Assembly (NCBI GenBank): GCA_934693235.1
Contig: CAKUUY010000007.1
Location: 16,025-80,024 of the forward strand
Direction of reading: 5' to 3'
Source of the DNA: an uncultured Candidatus Melainabacteria bacterium
GTDB lineage: Bacteria; Cyanobacteriota; Vampirovibrionia; Gastranaerophilales; Gastranaerophilaceae
DNA length: 64,000 nucleotides
Shown here: positions 52,366-60,260 of the stretch, one piece after another
Layout of the letters: the number at the start of each line of letters is the position of its first letter
How positions within the stretch are numbered: the stretch's first letter is position 1
Position numbers and translations under genes: made by a program
The notes under the pieces: model-generated
Told to the model about the DNA's origin: nothing
What the model saw: the letters and a program-made list of their open reading frames with translations, nothing else
The model's database searches: none

Positions 52366-54156
52366 TTATACGTATGCAGCGTGGCGCATTGCTGCCATTC
52401 TTGATTGTCTGATTTTTCTCATTTTAGGATCTGCATCCAAGTTCCATTGAGGCGCGTAACCTCTAGAACCTTGAGTTGAACCTGTATTTTGAGCATTAAA
52501 CAATGCTGCTGTTGACATTATGCCTTGTGAAAATTTTTGGAAATCAAATTTTTGTGTTGATTTTTTGGCTTTATTTGCAGTATTAGCGAAACCGGAAACC
52601 GTTTTTTGTCCGACTTTATTTCTTGCTTTTTTATCAAGTCCGGAAACAACTCCATTTGTTGTCACTGAACCTTTTGCGGCTGTTACGTTCTCTTTAAATG
52701 CTTTGACAGCATCTGTTTTTGCCGTTGTAACAGCTGAATTTGAATTGATTGTTCCTTTTTTTACGTCATTTAGTAAATCTTTTGAATTAAGTTTGCCTTC
52801 AGACATTTGGGTTTGCAAATTGTTGCTGATTGATTTTTTCATTTCTTTTTTAGTCATACCGCCAAGGGCTTCAGATTTTGCTTGTTTGATTTGTTCTTTA
52901 GTAGCATTTGCTCCGAGTTTGTCGACAGCTTCTTGTTGAGTTTGTTTGACAGTTTGTTTCGCTGCTAGGTTCGCAGTTGCTTTGTTTGTAGCTTCTTGAG
53001 CTCTTTGGTCAATTTCGCCAAATGTACTTTTCAAGTTCTTAGTTGATTTTGCGGCTGCGGCACCAGATTGAACAGCAGCGGCAGCACTAGTCATTGCTCC
53101 CATTAGGTTGCCCTCTGCTGCGTATGCAGCTGTTTTTGTTACGTTTGCAGCTAATTGGCCATATTGACCAGCCATTTCGGCAATAGTTCCAATTTTTGAC
53201 ATTACGGTTCCAGTAGCTATCATTGCGGCGCCGATTGCAGCTCCCCAAGCGGTACCCTTTAGAGCTTCTCCGGCAATAACTAAGCCTTGTCCCATCATAT
53301 CAAGAGCTTTGCCGCCTTGTTCTGCCAATGCGCTATATTGTTCAATTTTTGTTGCTGTTTTTATAATTCCGCTTGTTTCGTTTTGGTTTTGTTTAATTGC
53401 TTTTGTGTTCCGTTTATGTACTTTTACAAAGTTTGCATTAGTTCTGTTCATCTTAGAAAGAGTTCTGGATGAGCTTCTGCGTAAAGAGTAAATTTGTTTT
53501 CCATTGCTTTGTATAAGTGTTGTTTTAGAACCTATTATTTGTTGTAATTGTTGAATTCTATCTTGGTTAGGGTTTGTTGATTGTCCACCTTGAGTGCTGT
53601 TTCCTCGACTCATAGTAAATGATGAAGAACCGAGCAAGCTATCCAATTCATTTTGGGCATTGTCAACTTGTAATTGAGCTTCTTCTGATTCTTTGATAAG
53701 TTTTTCTAGTTTTGTATTATCTTTTAAAATTTCAGCTTGTTGTTGTTTCAACTGAGCTTGAAATTTTTTATCATCATTTTTAATATTTTTGTTAAGTTTT
53801 TTCCCTTCAGATGTAAATTTATTAACAGTTCTTGTGTTGTTTTCTGTTTCTTTGGTTCCTTTTTTAGCTTGATTGCCTAGGGATTTGACGCTTCCTTGAT
53901 CTACAGTTTCTTCTTTGTCAGTATTTTTCTCTTCTGGTGTTTGAGTATTTGAATTAAGTTCTTGTATACTTTTATTGGTATTAAGAGTTGTAAGATTAGT
54001 TGTTTGAGCTTGTTGTTTAACTTCCGGAGCATTAAAAATTGAGCCGGTCATTTGCATATAGGCAGGTTTGTTTGACTGTGCACTTTTGGTTTTGCTCAAA
54101 AGTCCAAGCTTGGTCAAATCAATTTTATTCAAATTATTTACGTTTGATATGCCCAT
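52366..54156 (-). CDS. Large coiled-coil protein with Ala/Gly-rich hydrophobic middle
   Basis: 596 residues from the ATG at 54156, which follows AAAGAGAG. The first 120 residues are Asn/Thr/Gln-rich and probably disordered. Lys/Gln-rich coiled coils follow (about 120-210). A hydrophobic Ala/Gly stretch comes next (EALKGTAWGAAIGAAMIATG, MTSAAAAVQSGAAAAKSTKN, about 300-380), then a second helical part. There is no N-terminal signal peptide. The coil-hydrophobic-coil plan is reminiscent of type III translocon proteins, but no sequence motif confirms this. Function unknown. Confidence 0.65.
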   Translation of the reverse strand: MGISNVNNLNKIDLTKLGLLSKTKSAQSNKPAYMQMTGSIFNAPEVKQQAQTTNLTTLNTNKSIQELNSNTQTPEEKNTDKEETVDQGSVKSLGNQAKKGTKETENNTRTVNKFTSEGKKLNKNIKNDDKKFQAQLKQQQAEILKDNTKLEKLIKESEEAQLQVDNAQNELDSLLGSSSFTMSRGNSTQGGQSTNPNQDRIQQLQQIIGSKTTLIQSNGKQIYSLRRSSSRTLSKMNRTNANFVKVHKRNTKAIKQNQNETSGIIKTATKIEQYSALAEQGGKALDMMGQGLVIAGEALKGTAWGAAIGAAMIATGTVMSKIGTIAEMAGQYGQLAANVTKTAAYAAEGNLMGAMTSAAAAVQSGAAAAKSTKNLKSTFGEIDQRAQEATNKATANLAAKQTVKQTQQEAVDKLGANATKEQIKQAKSEALGGMTKKEMKKSISNNLQTQMSEGKLNSKDLLNDVKKGTINSNSAVTTAKTDAVKAFKENVTAAKGSVTTNGVVSGLDKKARNKVGQKTVSGFANTANKAKKSTQKFDFQKFSQGIMSTAALFNAQNTGSTQGSRGYAPQWNLDADPKMRKIRQSRMAAMRHAAYV

Positions 54157-54255
54157 AGTTAGCTCTCTTTTTACTCTCTTAAATATATAAAAACTATTGA
54201 AAAGCTCTGATTTCAATATGTGTGCATGTTGTTACAAATGTTAATATTTTAGGGA

Positions 54256-54340
54256 GTAGTGAAAAGTCCATTTAGTTCGCTTCGTTTAAAAATAACTTTG
54301 GTGCGATAGCACCTGTATCGGTTTTCTCACTTTTCACTAC
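54256..54340. repeat. Inverted repeat upstream of fabI
   Basis: GTAGTGAAAAG (54256-54266) and CTTTTCACTAC (54330-54340) are perfect 11-base inverted copies flanking about 63 bases. Similar AGTAGTGAA and AGTGAAAAG stretches occur near 8688 and 9006. Confidence 0.65.
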
Positions 54341-54345
54341 CGTTA

Positions 54346-54374
54346 TTGCCATTTTTTTCTGTTCGTGCTACGAT
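54346..54374 (+). promoter_or_regulatory. Promoter of fabI
   Basis: TTGCCA (54346-54351), 17-base spacer ending in TGC (extended -10), TACGAT (54369-54374). Confidence 0.6.
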
Positions 54375-54416
54375 AAACACGTATTTTAGTTAGTTAAAAA
54401 GAGGGAGATATAACTT

Positions 54417-55229
54417 ATGAAACTAATGGAAGGTAAAAAAGGTGTAATTTTCGGAGTTTCTAATACTCATGGAATTGCATATGCTATCGCAAAACAACTT
54501 CACGATGCAGGTGCAGATATCGCATTTACATATGCCGGTGAAGCTATGGAAAAACGTGTTAGACCTATTGCAGAAGATATGGGTGCTAAAATTATTATGA
54601 GTTGCGATGTTACAAAAGATGATGAAGTTGCAGCTGTATTCAAAGAATGTGAAAGAGTTTACGGTAAATTAGACTTTGTAGTTCACGCTGTTGCTTTTGC
54701 TGCTAAAGAAGATTTGCAAGGTAGATTTATTGATACATCTCGCGCAGGTTGGGATTTAGCTCTTGGTGTAAGTGCTTATTCTCTAGTATCTTTGTGTCAC
54801 CATGCTGAACCTATTATGAATGAAGGTGGTTCAATTTTCGCTCTTACTTACTTGGGTTCTGAATATGTTGTTGCAAACTACAATGTAATGGGTGTTGCTA
54901 AAGCAGCTCTTGAATCTTCAATGAGATATTTGGCAGCTGACCTTGGTAAAAAAGGAGTTAGAGTTAACTGTATTTCTGCAGGTGCTGTTAAAACTCTTGC
55001 TGCTAAAGGTATTTCAGGGTTCGACAAAATGCTTAAAGCGGCTATTGCAAAAGCTCCTCTTGGTAGAAACGTTGCATTGGAAGATGTTGGTAAAGCCGGT
55101 CTTTACTTGGCATCAGATTTGTCAACAGGTACAACAGGTCAAATTTTGTACGTAGATTGCGGATGCCACGCAGTATATGCATCTCTTGATGAAATGGATA
55201 TTATTGCAAATGCGGCTCAAAAAGCGTAA
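54417..55229 (+). CDS. fabI: Enoyl-ACP reductase (NADH)
   Basis: 270 residues. Last step of each fatty acid elongation cycle. A short-chain dehydrogenase fold with FabI-specific features: GKKGVIFGVSNTHGIAYAIA, LDFVVHAVAFA, and LTYLGSEYVVANYNVMGVAKAALE with the catalytic Tyr and Lys. GRFIDTSRAGWDLALGVSAYS is also typical. The C-terminal DCGCHAVYA is unusual for the DGGYSI region. AGGGAGAT ribosome binding site. Confidence 0.95.
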   Translation: MKLMEGKKGVIFGVSNTHGIAYAIAKQLHDAGADIAFTYAGEAMEKRVRPIAEDMGAKIIMSCDVTKDDEVAAVFKECERVYGKLDFVVHAVAFAAKEDLQGRFIDTSRAGWDLALGVSAYSLVSLCHHAEPIMNEGGSIFALTYLGSEYVVANYNVMGVAKAALESSMRYLAADLGKKGVRVNCISAGAVKTLAAKGISGFDKMLKAAIAKAPLGRNVALEDVGKAGLYLASDLSTGTTGQILYVDCGCHAVYASLDEMDIIANAAQKA

Positions 55230-55252
55230 GTTTAATAAAAAATAAAATGAAA

Positions 55253-55289
55253 ATGTCGGGAATGTTTTTTAATGTTTCCGACATTTTTT
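55253..55289 (+). terminator. Terminator after fabI
   Basis: ATGTCGGGAA pairs with TTCCGACAT around a T-rich loop, then T6. Confidence 0.88.
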
Positions 55290-55322
55290 GATAATTTTGC
55301 TATAAGTTTGAGTTAGACACAC

Positions 55323-55351
55323 TTGAAAATACGTACAAAATATGTTAAACT
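55323..55351 (+). promoter_or_regulatory. Conserved module promoter, class A copy 2
   Basis: TTGAAA (55323-55328), 17-base spacer ending in ATGT, TAAACT (55346-55351), followed by a nearly identical untranslated leader with GGAGGA before the ATG at 55383. Confidence 0.75.
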
Positions 55352-55382
55352 GGATTTGTACATAAAAATTGGAGGAATTTAT

Positions 55383-55439
55383 ATGCAGGAAGAGATGAAA
55401 AGAGCCGTCGGGGGGGGGGCAATCACGAACGCGAATTAG
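55383..55439 (+). CDS. 18-residue leader ORF with ten-G tract, gate of the class A pilin (copy 2)
   Basis: Same peptide as at 35187 (MQEEMKRAVGGGAITNAN); the only leader-ORF difference is one synonymous base. Stops at TAG 55437-55439. An 11- or 8-G tract would fuse it to the 55478 frame. GGAGGA lies six bases before the ATG. Confidence 0.7.
   Translation: MQEEMKRAVGGGAITNAN
55410..55419 (+). repeat. G10 homopolymer tract
   Basis: Ten G in the class A leader; flanks are identical to 35214-35223. Confidence 0.95.
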
Positions 55440-55477
55440 GTTCTCCTTTAGCCGAAATAGATACTCATGATGTTCAT

Positions 55478-56707
55478 TTGAGTGATTTATCTTCTCTCCA
55501 AGGGAGAGAGTTAGAGAGAGGGGTTAGTTCAATTACAAGTATTGGAAAAAAGAACCAAAACAACTCAAGCGAAACGAACTTATTCACTCATTTACCTATT
55601 CACTTATTCACTTCAAAAAAAGCCGCATTCACATTGGCAGAGGGTGCTACGCACGTAGCCCACTGTAAAGACTCACGCAAAGTAGCATTTACTTTGGCGG
55701 AAGTTCTTATCACCCTAGGTATCATCGGTGTTGTTGCTGCACTAACAATGCCTGTACTTATTAGCAATGTTCAAGACAGAGTTAAACAAAAACGTATTGA
55801 AAATATCAAGCAAAAATTAAGTAAAGTAACCGATGCAATGTCTGCAACAAGCGGGCTAAATGGTTATGCAGATACAATGTCTTTTATACAAGAGATGAAC
55901 AAACACATGAAAATAGCCAAAATATGTGATAATAGTAATCTATCTGCATGTTGGCCAACAAAGGAAGTAATATTAGATGATGAAGGCAAAACTTGGGATA
56001 TATCTAAAACAAAGAACGCAAAAACATTAAAAATCAATAAAGATGTAGCAGATAACTGGGCAGATACAGTAGGAATAGTAACTGTAGATGGAACAGCAAT
56101 GATACTATCTTATGATAAAACCTGTAACTTTAATCCAGATGTAACAGGTTATACATATAGTAATGGTTTATCTAATTCAGCTACATGCTTATCTGGAGTA
56201 TTTGATTGGAATGGTGGCAAAAATCCAAATAAATTGGGTAAGGATGTAATGACTTTAGGAGTAGCAAAAGGTTTAGGCAACTCTTGTGCCCTAGAAGTCG
56301 GTAATCTATGTTTTTCAGCAGCATTCACCCCAACTCCACTAACATATGCAGAATGTGAAGAACAAAAAAGCACGCTTGGTGTAGAATATTGTGAGTTCAC
56401 TGATTATTATTGGGCAGGAGCAGTAAAACAATGTGGCGGAATAGACAAAATGCCAACATTGGCAGACTTAGGTAAACTAGCAACAGAGTTATATGGAGTA
56501 CAAGTAGGGGCTAAACAAGATATTGAAGGTCTAACTATAGACACCTCAAAAGCTGCCTCAATGGGCTTAACCGAATCGTGTATCAATATTTTAGTGAATG
56601 ACTACCCCGGTGAGGGGGCCTTCCGCTCCTTTTGCCTGAGTTCTACGTTCTGGGACACCACCAATCACGGTCTGATCACGACTAAGGCGGTGTGCTTAGG
56701 TGATTAG
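55478..56707 (+). CDS. Pilin-like protein with lectin-type variable C-terminus, frame-gated (class A copy 2)
   Basis: 409 codons from a nominal TTG without ribosome binding site; the real start is probably ATG 55383 in another frame. A close paralogue of 35282: almost identical through the leader, both prepilin motifs and the helix DRVKQKRIENIKQKLSKVTD, then increasingly divergent. The lectin-type domain opens at WAGAVKQCGGIDKMPTLADL. The last 35 residues, from about NDYPGEGAFRSF to AVCLGD, are encoded by GC-rich DNA and differ greatly from the paralogue. They keep TFW, G and the V-C-x-G-D end. Confidence 0.8.
   Translation: MSDLSSLQGRELERGVSSITSIGKKNQNNSSETNLFTHLPIHLFTSKKAAFTLAEGATHVAHCKDSRKVAFTLAEVLITLGIIGVVAALTMPVLISNVQDRVKQKRIENIKQKLSKVTDAMSATSGLNGYADTMSFIQEMNKHMKIAKICDNSNLSACWPTKEVILDDEGKTWDISKTKNAKTLKINKDVADNWADTVGIVTVDGTAMILSYDKTCNFNPDVTGYTYSNGLSNSATCLSGVFDWNGGKNPNKLGKDVMTLGVAKGLGNSCALEVGNLCFSAAFTPTPLTYAECEEQKSTLGVEYCEFTDYYWAGAVKQCGGIDKMPTLADLGKLATELYGVQVGAKQDIEGLTIDTSKAASMGLTESCINILVNDYPGEGAFRSFCLSSTFWDTTNHGLITTKAVCLGD
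55628..55702 (+). repeat. 60-base duplication of the prepilin motif (copy in 55478 gene)
   Basis: FTLAE codons at 55628 and 55688. Insert identical in arrangement to those at 35432 and 51611. Confidence 0.85.
56597..56697 (+). other. GC-rich candidate variable region, DGR-like
   Basis: In 56600-56695, 57 of 96 bases are G or C. Codons such as GAC, TAC, CCC, GCC, TTC, CGC, TCC, TGC, ACC and CAC dominate, against the T/A-ending codons upstream. It has the same position as 36445-36553 in the paralogue. The proteins align through A[YF], TFW and V-C-x-G-D but differ at most positions between. Confidence 0.55.
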
Positions 56708-56744
56708 TTTAATTATTTAATAATTTAATCATTTACGCAAAATT

Positions 56745-56862
56745 TGTCGTCATTCTGAGGACAACAACCTTTTGATGTCCTCAGAATCTCCTTAAAAGGG
56801 CTTTGAGGAGATTCTTCGCTAATCTATCACCACATTCGCAGAGTGGCTCCTCAAGATGACGA
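56745..56862. repeat. Interspersed GTCATTCTGAGG repeat, complete MITE-like copy
   Basis: Terminal inverted repeats GTCGTCATTCTGAGGA and TCCTCAAGATGACGAC enclose an inner hairpin (GAATCTCC/GGAGATTC). About 118 bases with no coding frame. Partial or variant copies lie at 36608 and 51199. Confidence 0.8.
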
Positions 56863-56908
56863 CTACGTAAGGATAAAATATTTTCGCAAAATAATAACGA
56901 AAAGAAAA

Positions 56909-56931
56909 GACCGATTGAAATCGGTCTTTTT
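56909..56931 (+). terminator. Terminator downstream of the class A pilin copy 2
   Basis: GACCGATT pairs with AATCGGTC around GA, followed by T5. Confidence 0.8.
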
Positions 56932-56963
56932 ATGAAAGATGAAAGGAGCTGAAAGCTTTTTTA

Positions 56964-57638
56964 TTAGTAATAAGTGATTTTCCATCCGTCATTTATTACT
57001 CGAGCAGCACAAGTTAGACCTGATGCAGCTTTATTACAGTTGTACGTGTTATCAAGTCCTCCCGGAACAATTTCGTTTCCTTTAAGAACGAATGCAAAAA
57101 TGTCTCGACCCATTTGGTTTGGATACGCGTTTCCGTTAACGTCAATTATGAATACAACTGAATCTTTTTCAACGTTTACCCCGAATTCAGATTGGATAAT
57201 ATCTTTCGGGTAAACGTTCATTATTACGTTTGTACCGTCAACAAGGGTGAACATATATTGGTACAATTTTGTGTTTTTAAGGTAAACTTTTCCACTTAAA
57301 AATTTTGTCGGATATTGCCAACAACCTGTTGCATTAGAACATTCTCTTACGACTTTAAAATATGGTCTGTAGTATGAATATGCCATTGCGGATGATTTTT
57401 GAGAATATTCATCAAGCCCCCAATAGTTCGGAGACGATCTATCGAGCATTACAAACATTGTTACTTGGCTTACTGCTGTATAGAATTTTTTTAAAGCTGC
57501 AATATTTTTTGAGTCATTAACTTTTGCAAGCAAGCCAAATATCGTTAGTCCTGCGATTACCCCTATGATTGCTAGGGTAAACAAGGCTTCCGACATAGTA
57601 AGACCTGAACGTTTTTTTAAAAATTTTCTATAATTCAT
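56964..57638 (-). CDS. Type IV prepilin-like protein (tandem pair, downstream copy)
   Basis: 224 residues. A short basic leader MNYRKFLKKRSG precedes LTMSEALFTLAIIGVIAGLT, a variant cleavage site with Gly before Leu and Glu at position 5. The globular part aligns with 57747 throughout: YWGLDEYS/YWGMVDNS, YYRPYFK/YYRPYFN, RECSNATGCWQYPTKFLSG and DVNGNAYPNQMGRDIFAF. The MGRDxFAF segment is a common pilin-like feature. Probably made from the same transcript as 57747, from which it is separated by 108 bases. Confidence 0.85.
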   Translation of the reverse strand: MNYRKFLKKRSGLTMSEALFTLAIIGVIAGLTIFGLLAKVNDSKNIAALKKFYTAVSQVTMFVMLDRSSPNYWGLDEYSQKSSAMAYSYYRPYFKVVRECSNATGCWQYPTKFLSGKVYLKNTKLYQYMFTLVDGTNVIMNVYPKDIIQSEFGVNVEKDSVVFIIDVNGNAYPNQMGRDIFAFVLKGNEIVPGGLDNTYNCNKAASGLTCAARVINDGWKITYY

Positions 57639-57746
57639 AAGACCAACCGCCTTTCATCTGCATGACAAAAGACCATAACAATACATATACTTGATATATA
57701 CCCAAAGCAGATAGTTATATAACATTTTGTAAAGATTTGTTACAAA

Positions 57747-58424
57747 TCAGCCTTTTAAATATTTCATAGACCAGCCGTCTTTTATAATTCTTGATACACA
57801 TTGAAATCCTGTGCCGTTTAAGTTGCAGTTATCATAATTGTTTATTCCGGCAGGTTGTAGACCTCTTTCTGTTACGACAAACGCAAACATGTCTCTTCCG
57901 ATCTGGTTTGGAAGTTTGTCTGCATTTATATCTATAAAAAAGACTGCGCAGTCATAATTTACATTTATCCCAAAGTTGCTCTGTATTTGGTCTGCAGGGT
58001 AAATGTCTATCAGAACATTTACTCCGTCAACTAGTGTGAAAGCGTATTGGTACCAACTTGTATTGTGTTCATTCCAGTATACTGTTCCGTTTAGATATTT
58101 CGTCGGATATCCCCAACATCCGGGTTTGTTTGGACATTCTCGCATCATATTAAAATATGGCCTGTAATAATTATAGACGTTTGTAACAGAGTCAACGGAG
58201 TTGTCAACCATTCCCCAGTATTCAGGCCCCTCGTGCTCTGCAATTGCAAGGTTTGTGGCTTGTTGTAATATTGAATAAGTCTTCTTTAAGGTGGACAAAT
58301 TTCTTTGATCTTCGAGTTTTTGTTTAAGAGCAGGCAGAGTCATAGCAGCAACAACACCTATTATTCCAAGAGTTATTAATACCTCAGCAAGCGTAAATGC
58401 AAATTTTTTTTGTCTATTTCTCAT
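57747..58424 (-). CDS. Type IV prepilin-like protein (tandem pair, upstream copy)
   Basis: 225 residues. A short leader MRNRQKK precedes FAFTLAEVLITLGIIGVVAA, the standard class III motif without the 60-base duplication seen in three other loci and without a G-tract leader. Paralogue of 56964. Conserved cysteines occur in RECPNKPGCWGYPTKYLNG and in the C-terminal NCNLNGTGFQCVSRIIKDGW, likely disulfide-bonded. It offers a simple reference form of the pilin-like family in this genome. Confidence 0.87.
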   Translation of the reverse strand: MRNRQKKFAFTLAEVLITLGIIGVVAAMTLPALKQKLEDQRNLSTLKKTYSILQQATNLAIAEHEGPEYWGMVDNSVDSVTNVYNYYRPYFNMMRECPNKPGCWGYPTKYLNGTVYWNEHNTSWYQYAFTLVDGVNVLIDIYPADQIQSNFGINVNYDCAVFFIDINADKLPNQIGRDMFAFVVTERGLQPAGINNYDNCNLNGTGFQCVSRIIKDGWSMKYLKG

Positions 58425-58510
58425 TCAAATCCCGTTTTTTTATAATTATAACTCATGTTTTACATGTTTTCAATATAGACATTTCAAATTGTTTATCATA
58501 AATTACAAAT

Positions 58511-59635
58511 ATGTTAGAAAATTATACGGAATTATTGGACAATTTAAGGGAATATTCTCATTTTAGAGATATAAAAGATTTTGATGGAAAGGACAATAAA
58601 TATATTTATTATAAGGGACAAAAGCTTTTAAATCTTTCTTCAAATAATTATTTAGGTTTTGCTGATAACAGACAAATTACCGAAGAATTCTTGAACTATA
58701 CAGGGGACACTTATTCTTTTGGAAGTGCTTCTGCAAGGCTATTGACCGGAACTTTACCGATTTATAAAGAGTTGGAAGATTTGATTTCCACGATTTTTGA
58801 CAAAGAAAAAACATTATTATTCAATAGCGGGTATCATGCGAATATTGGTATAAACAGTTCAATCGCAGGAAAAGGTGACGTTATCTTTTCAGATAAACTA
58901 AACCATGCAAGTATTATTGATGGAATGCGCTTGTCTGATGGTAAGTTTTTCAGGTATCCGCATAAAAATATGGAAGCACTGGAAAAACTTTTAGTTAGAG
59001 AAAGAAAAAACTTTAATAACGCTGTAATTGTTTCAGAGAGTGTTTTTTCAATGGATGGAGATATTGCTGACCTTGAAAAACTCGTTGAGCTTAAAGAAAA
59101 ATATAATTGTATACTTATTCTTGATGAAGCACATGCGTTCGGTGTTTTTGGGAAAAATGGCTTAGGAGTGACTGAAACACTAGGTATTACTAATAAAATT
59201 GACTTGATAGTAGGAACTTTTGGTAAGGCAATAGGTTCAATGGGGGCTTTTGCGACCGGAAGTAAAATATTGATTGAGTATCTTACAAACAAAGCTCGTT
59301 CATTTATTTTTTCAACTTCATTACCCCCGATTAATATTGCATTTTCAAAATGGATTATTGAAAATAAGCTTTCAGGTACATATAATAAACGGTTGAATAT
59401 GCTATCAATCGGTCAAAAAGCAGGAAGCGAAAGTCATATTATTCCTGTGATAATTGGAAGTAATAAAGAAACAGTAGATACTTGCAAAGTTTTATTTCAT
59501 AACGGATTTTTTACACTTCCAATACGACCTCCTACCGTTCCGGAGGGAACTTCAAGGCTCAGACTTTCGTTGACAACAGACATTACAGAAAAGGAAATTT
59601 TTGATGCAATATCATTGGCTAAACAGACAAAATAA
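58511..59635 (+). CDS. bioF: 8-amino-7-oxononanoate synthase
   Basis: 374 residues. A PLP enzyme joining pimeloyl-ACP and alanine in biotin synthesis. Motifs: LNLSSNNYLGFAD, YSFGSASARLLTGT, FNSGYHANIG, ILDEAHAFGVFGKNGLGV, and TFGKAIGSMGAF with the Schiff-base Lys. First gene of bioF-bioG-bioC. TAGACA, 17 bases, TAAATT, then six bases to the ATG suggest a leaderless transcript. Confidence 0.94.
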   Translation: MLENYTELLDNLREYSHFRDIKDFDGKDNKYIYYKGQKLLNLSSNNYLGFADNRQITEEFLNYTGDTYSFGSASARLLTGTLPIYKELEDLISTIFDKEKTLLFNSGYHANIGINSSIAGKGDVIFSDKLNHASIIDGMRLSDGKFFRYPHKNMEALEKLLVRERKNFNNAVIVSESVFSMDGDIADLEKLVELKEKYNCILILDEAHAFGVFGKNGLGVTETLGITNKIDLIVGTFGKAIGSMGAFATGSKILIEYLTNKARSFIFSTSLPPINIAFSKWIIENKLSGTYNKRLNMLSIGQKAGSESHIIPVIIGSNKETVDTCKVLFHNGFFTLPIRPPTVPEGTSRLRLSLTTDITEKEIFDAISLAKQTK

Positions 59636-60260
59636 TGACAAGTTGATAATATTTTTTGCGGGATGGAGCTTTGATGAAAACCCGTTTAAATTTTTGGCTT
59701 GTGAAGATTTTGACGTGTTAATGGTTTATGACTATTCAACTATTGATAGAGATTTTAGTGACTTTTCTTCTTATAAAGAAATAAATTTGATTGCTTGGTC
59801 AATGGGTGTTTTTGTTGCTTATGTGTTAAAAGATAAGTTTCCTCGCTTTAATAAAAAGCTTGCAATAAATGGAACTCCGCTTCCGGTTAATGACGAATTT
59901 GGAATTCCGACAAAAACGTTTTTGTTGACTCTTCGTCACGTGAAAACAGGGCTTGAGGGAAAGTTTTATCAAAATATTTTTGACACCAAAGAAGAGTTTG
60001 AAAAATATTTGAAAATGCCGGTAAAACGTACAATTGAAAACAGAGAAACAGAGCTTAAATCTCTTTATGCTAGAATTAAAAATACTGAAATCAACTATGG
60101 AAGTTTTTACGATAAAGCTATAATTTCTTCTCGCGACAAAATTATTCCAACTAAAAATCAGGTACGTTTTTGGCAAAATAACGCCGAAATAAAAATGCTT
60201 GAAAGCGGACACTTTCCGTACTATAATTTTAAAAGTTGGAATGAAATATTATGCAAATAA
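59604..60260 (+). CDS. bioG: Pimeloyl-ACP methyl ester esterase, BioG type
   Basis: 218 residues, a BioG (DUF452) alpha/beta hydrolase that releases pimeloyl-ACP from its methyl ester. The nucleophile elbow is AWSMGVFVA. The acid and base are likely in ISSRDKIIP and ESGHFPYY. Starts FFAGWSFDENPF, as in BioG. It overlaps bioF by 32 bases and bioC by 10, a tightly coupled operon. BioG replaces BioH here. Confidence 0.9.
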   Translation: MQYHWLNRQNNDKLIIFFAGWSFDENPFKFLACEDFDVLMVYDYSTIDRDFSDFSSYKEINLIAWSMGVFVAYVLKDKFPRFNKKLAINGTPLPVNDEFGIPTKTFLLTLRHVKTGLEGKFYQNIFDTKEEFEKYLKMPVKRTIENRETELKSLYARIKNTEINYGSFYDKAIISSRDKIIPTKNQVRFWQNNAEIKMLESGHFPYYNFKSWNEILCK

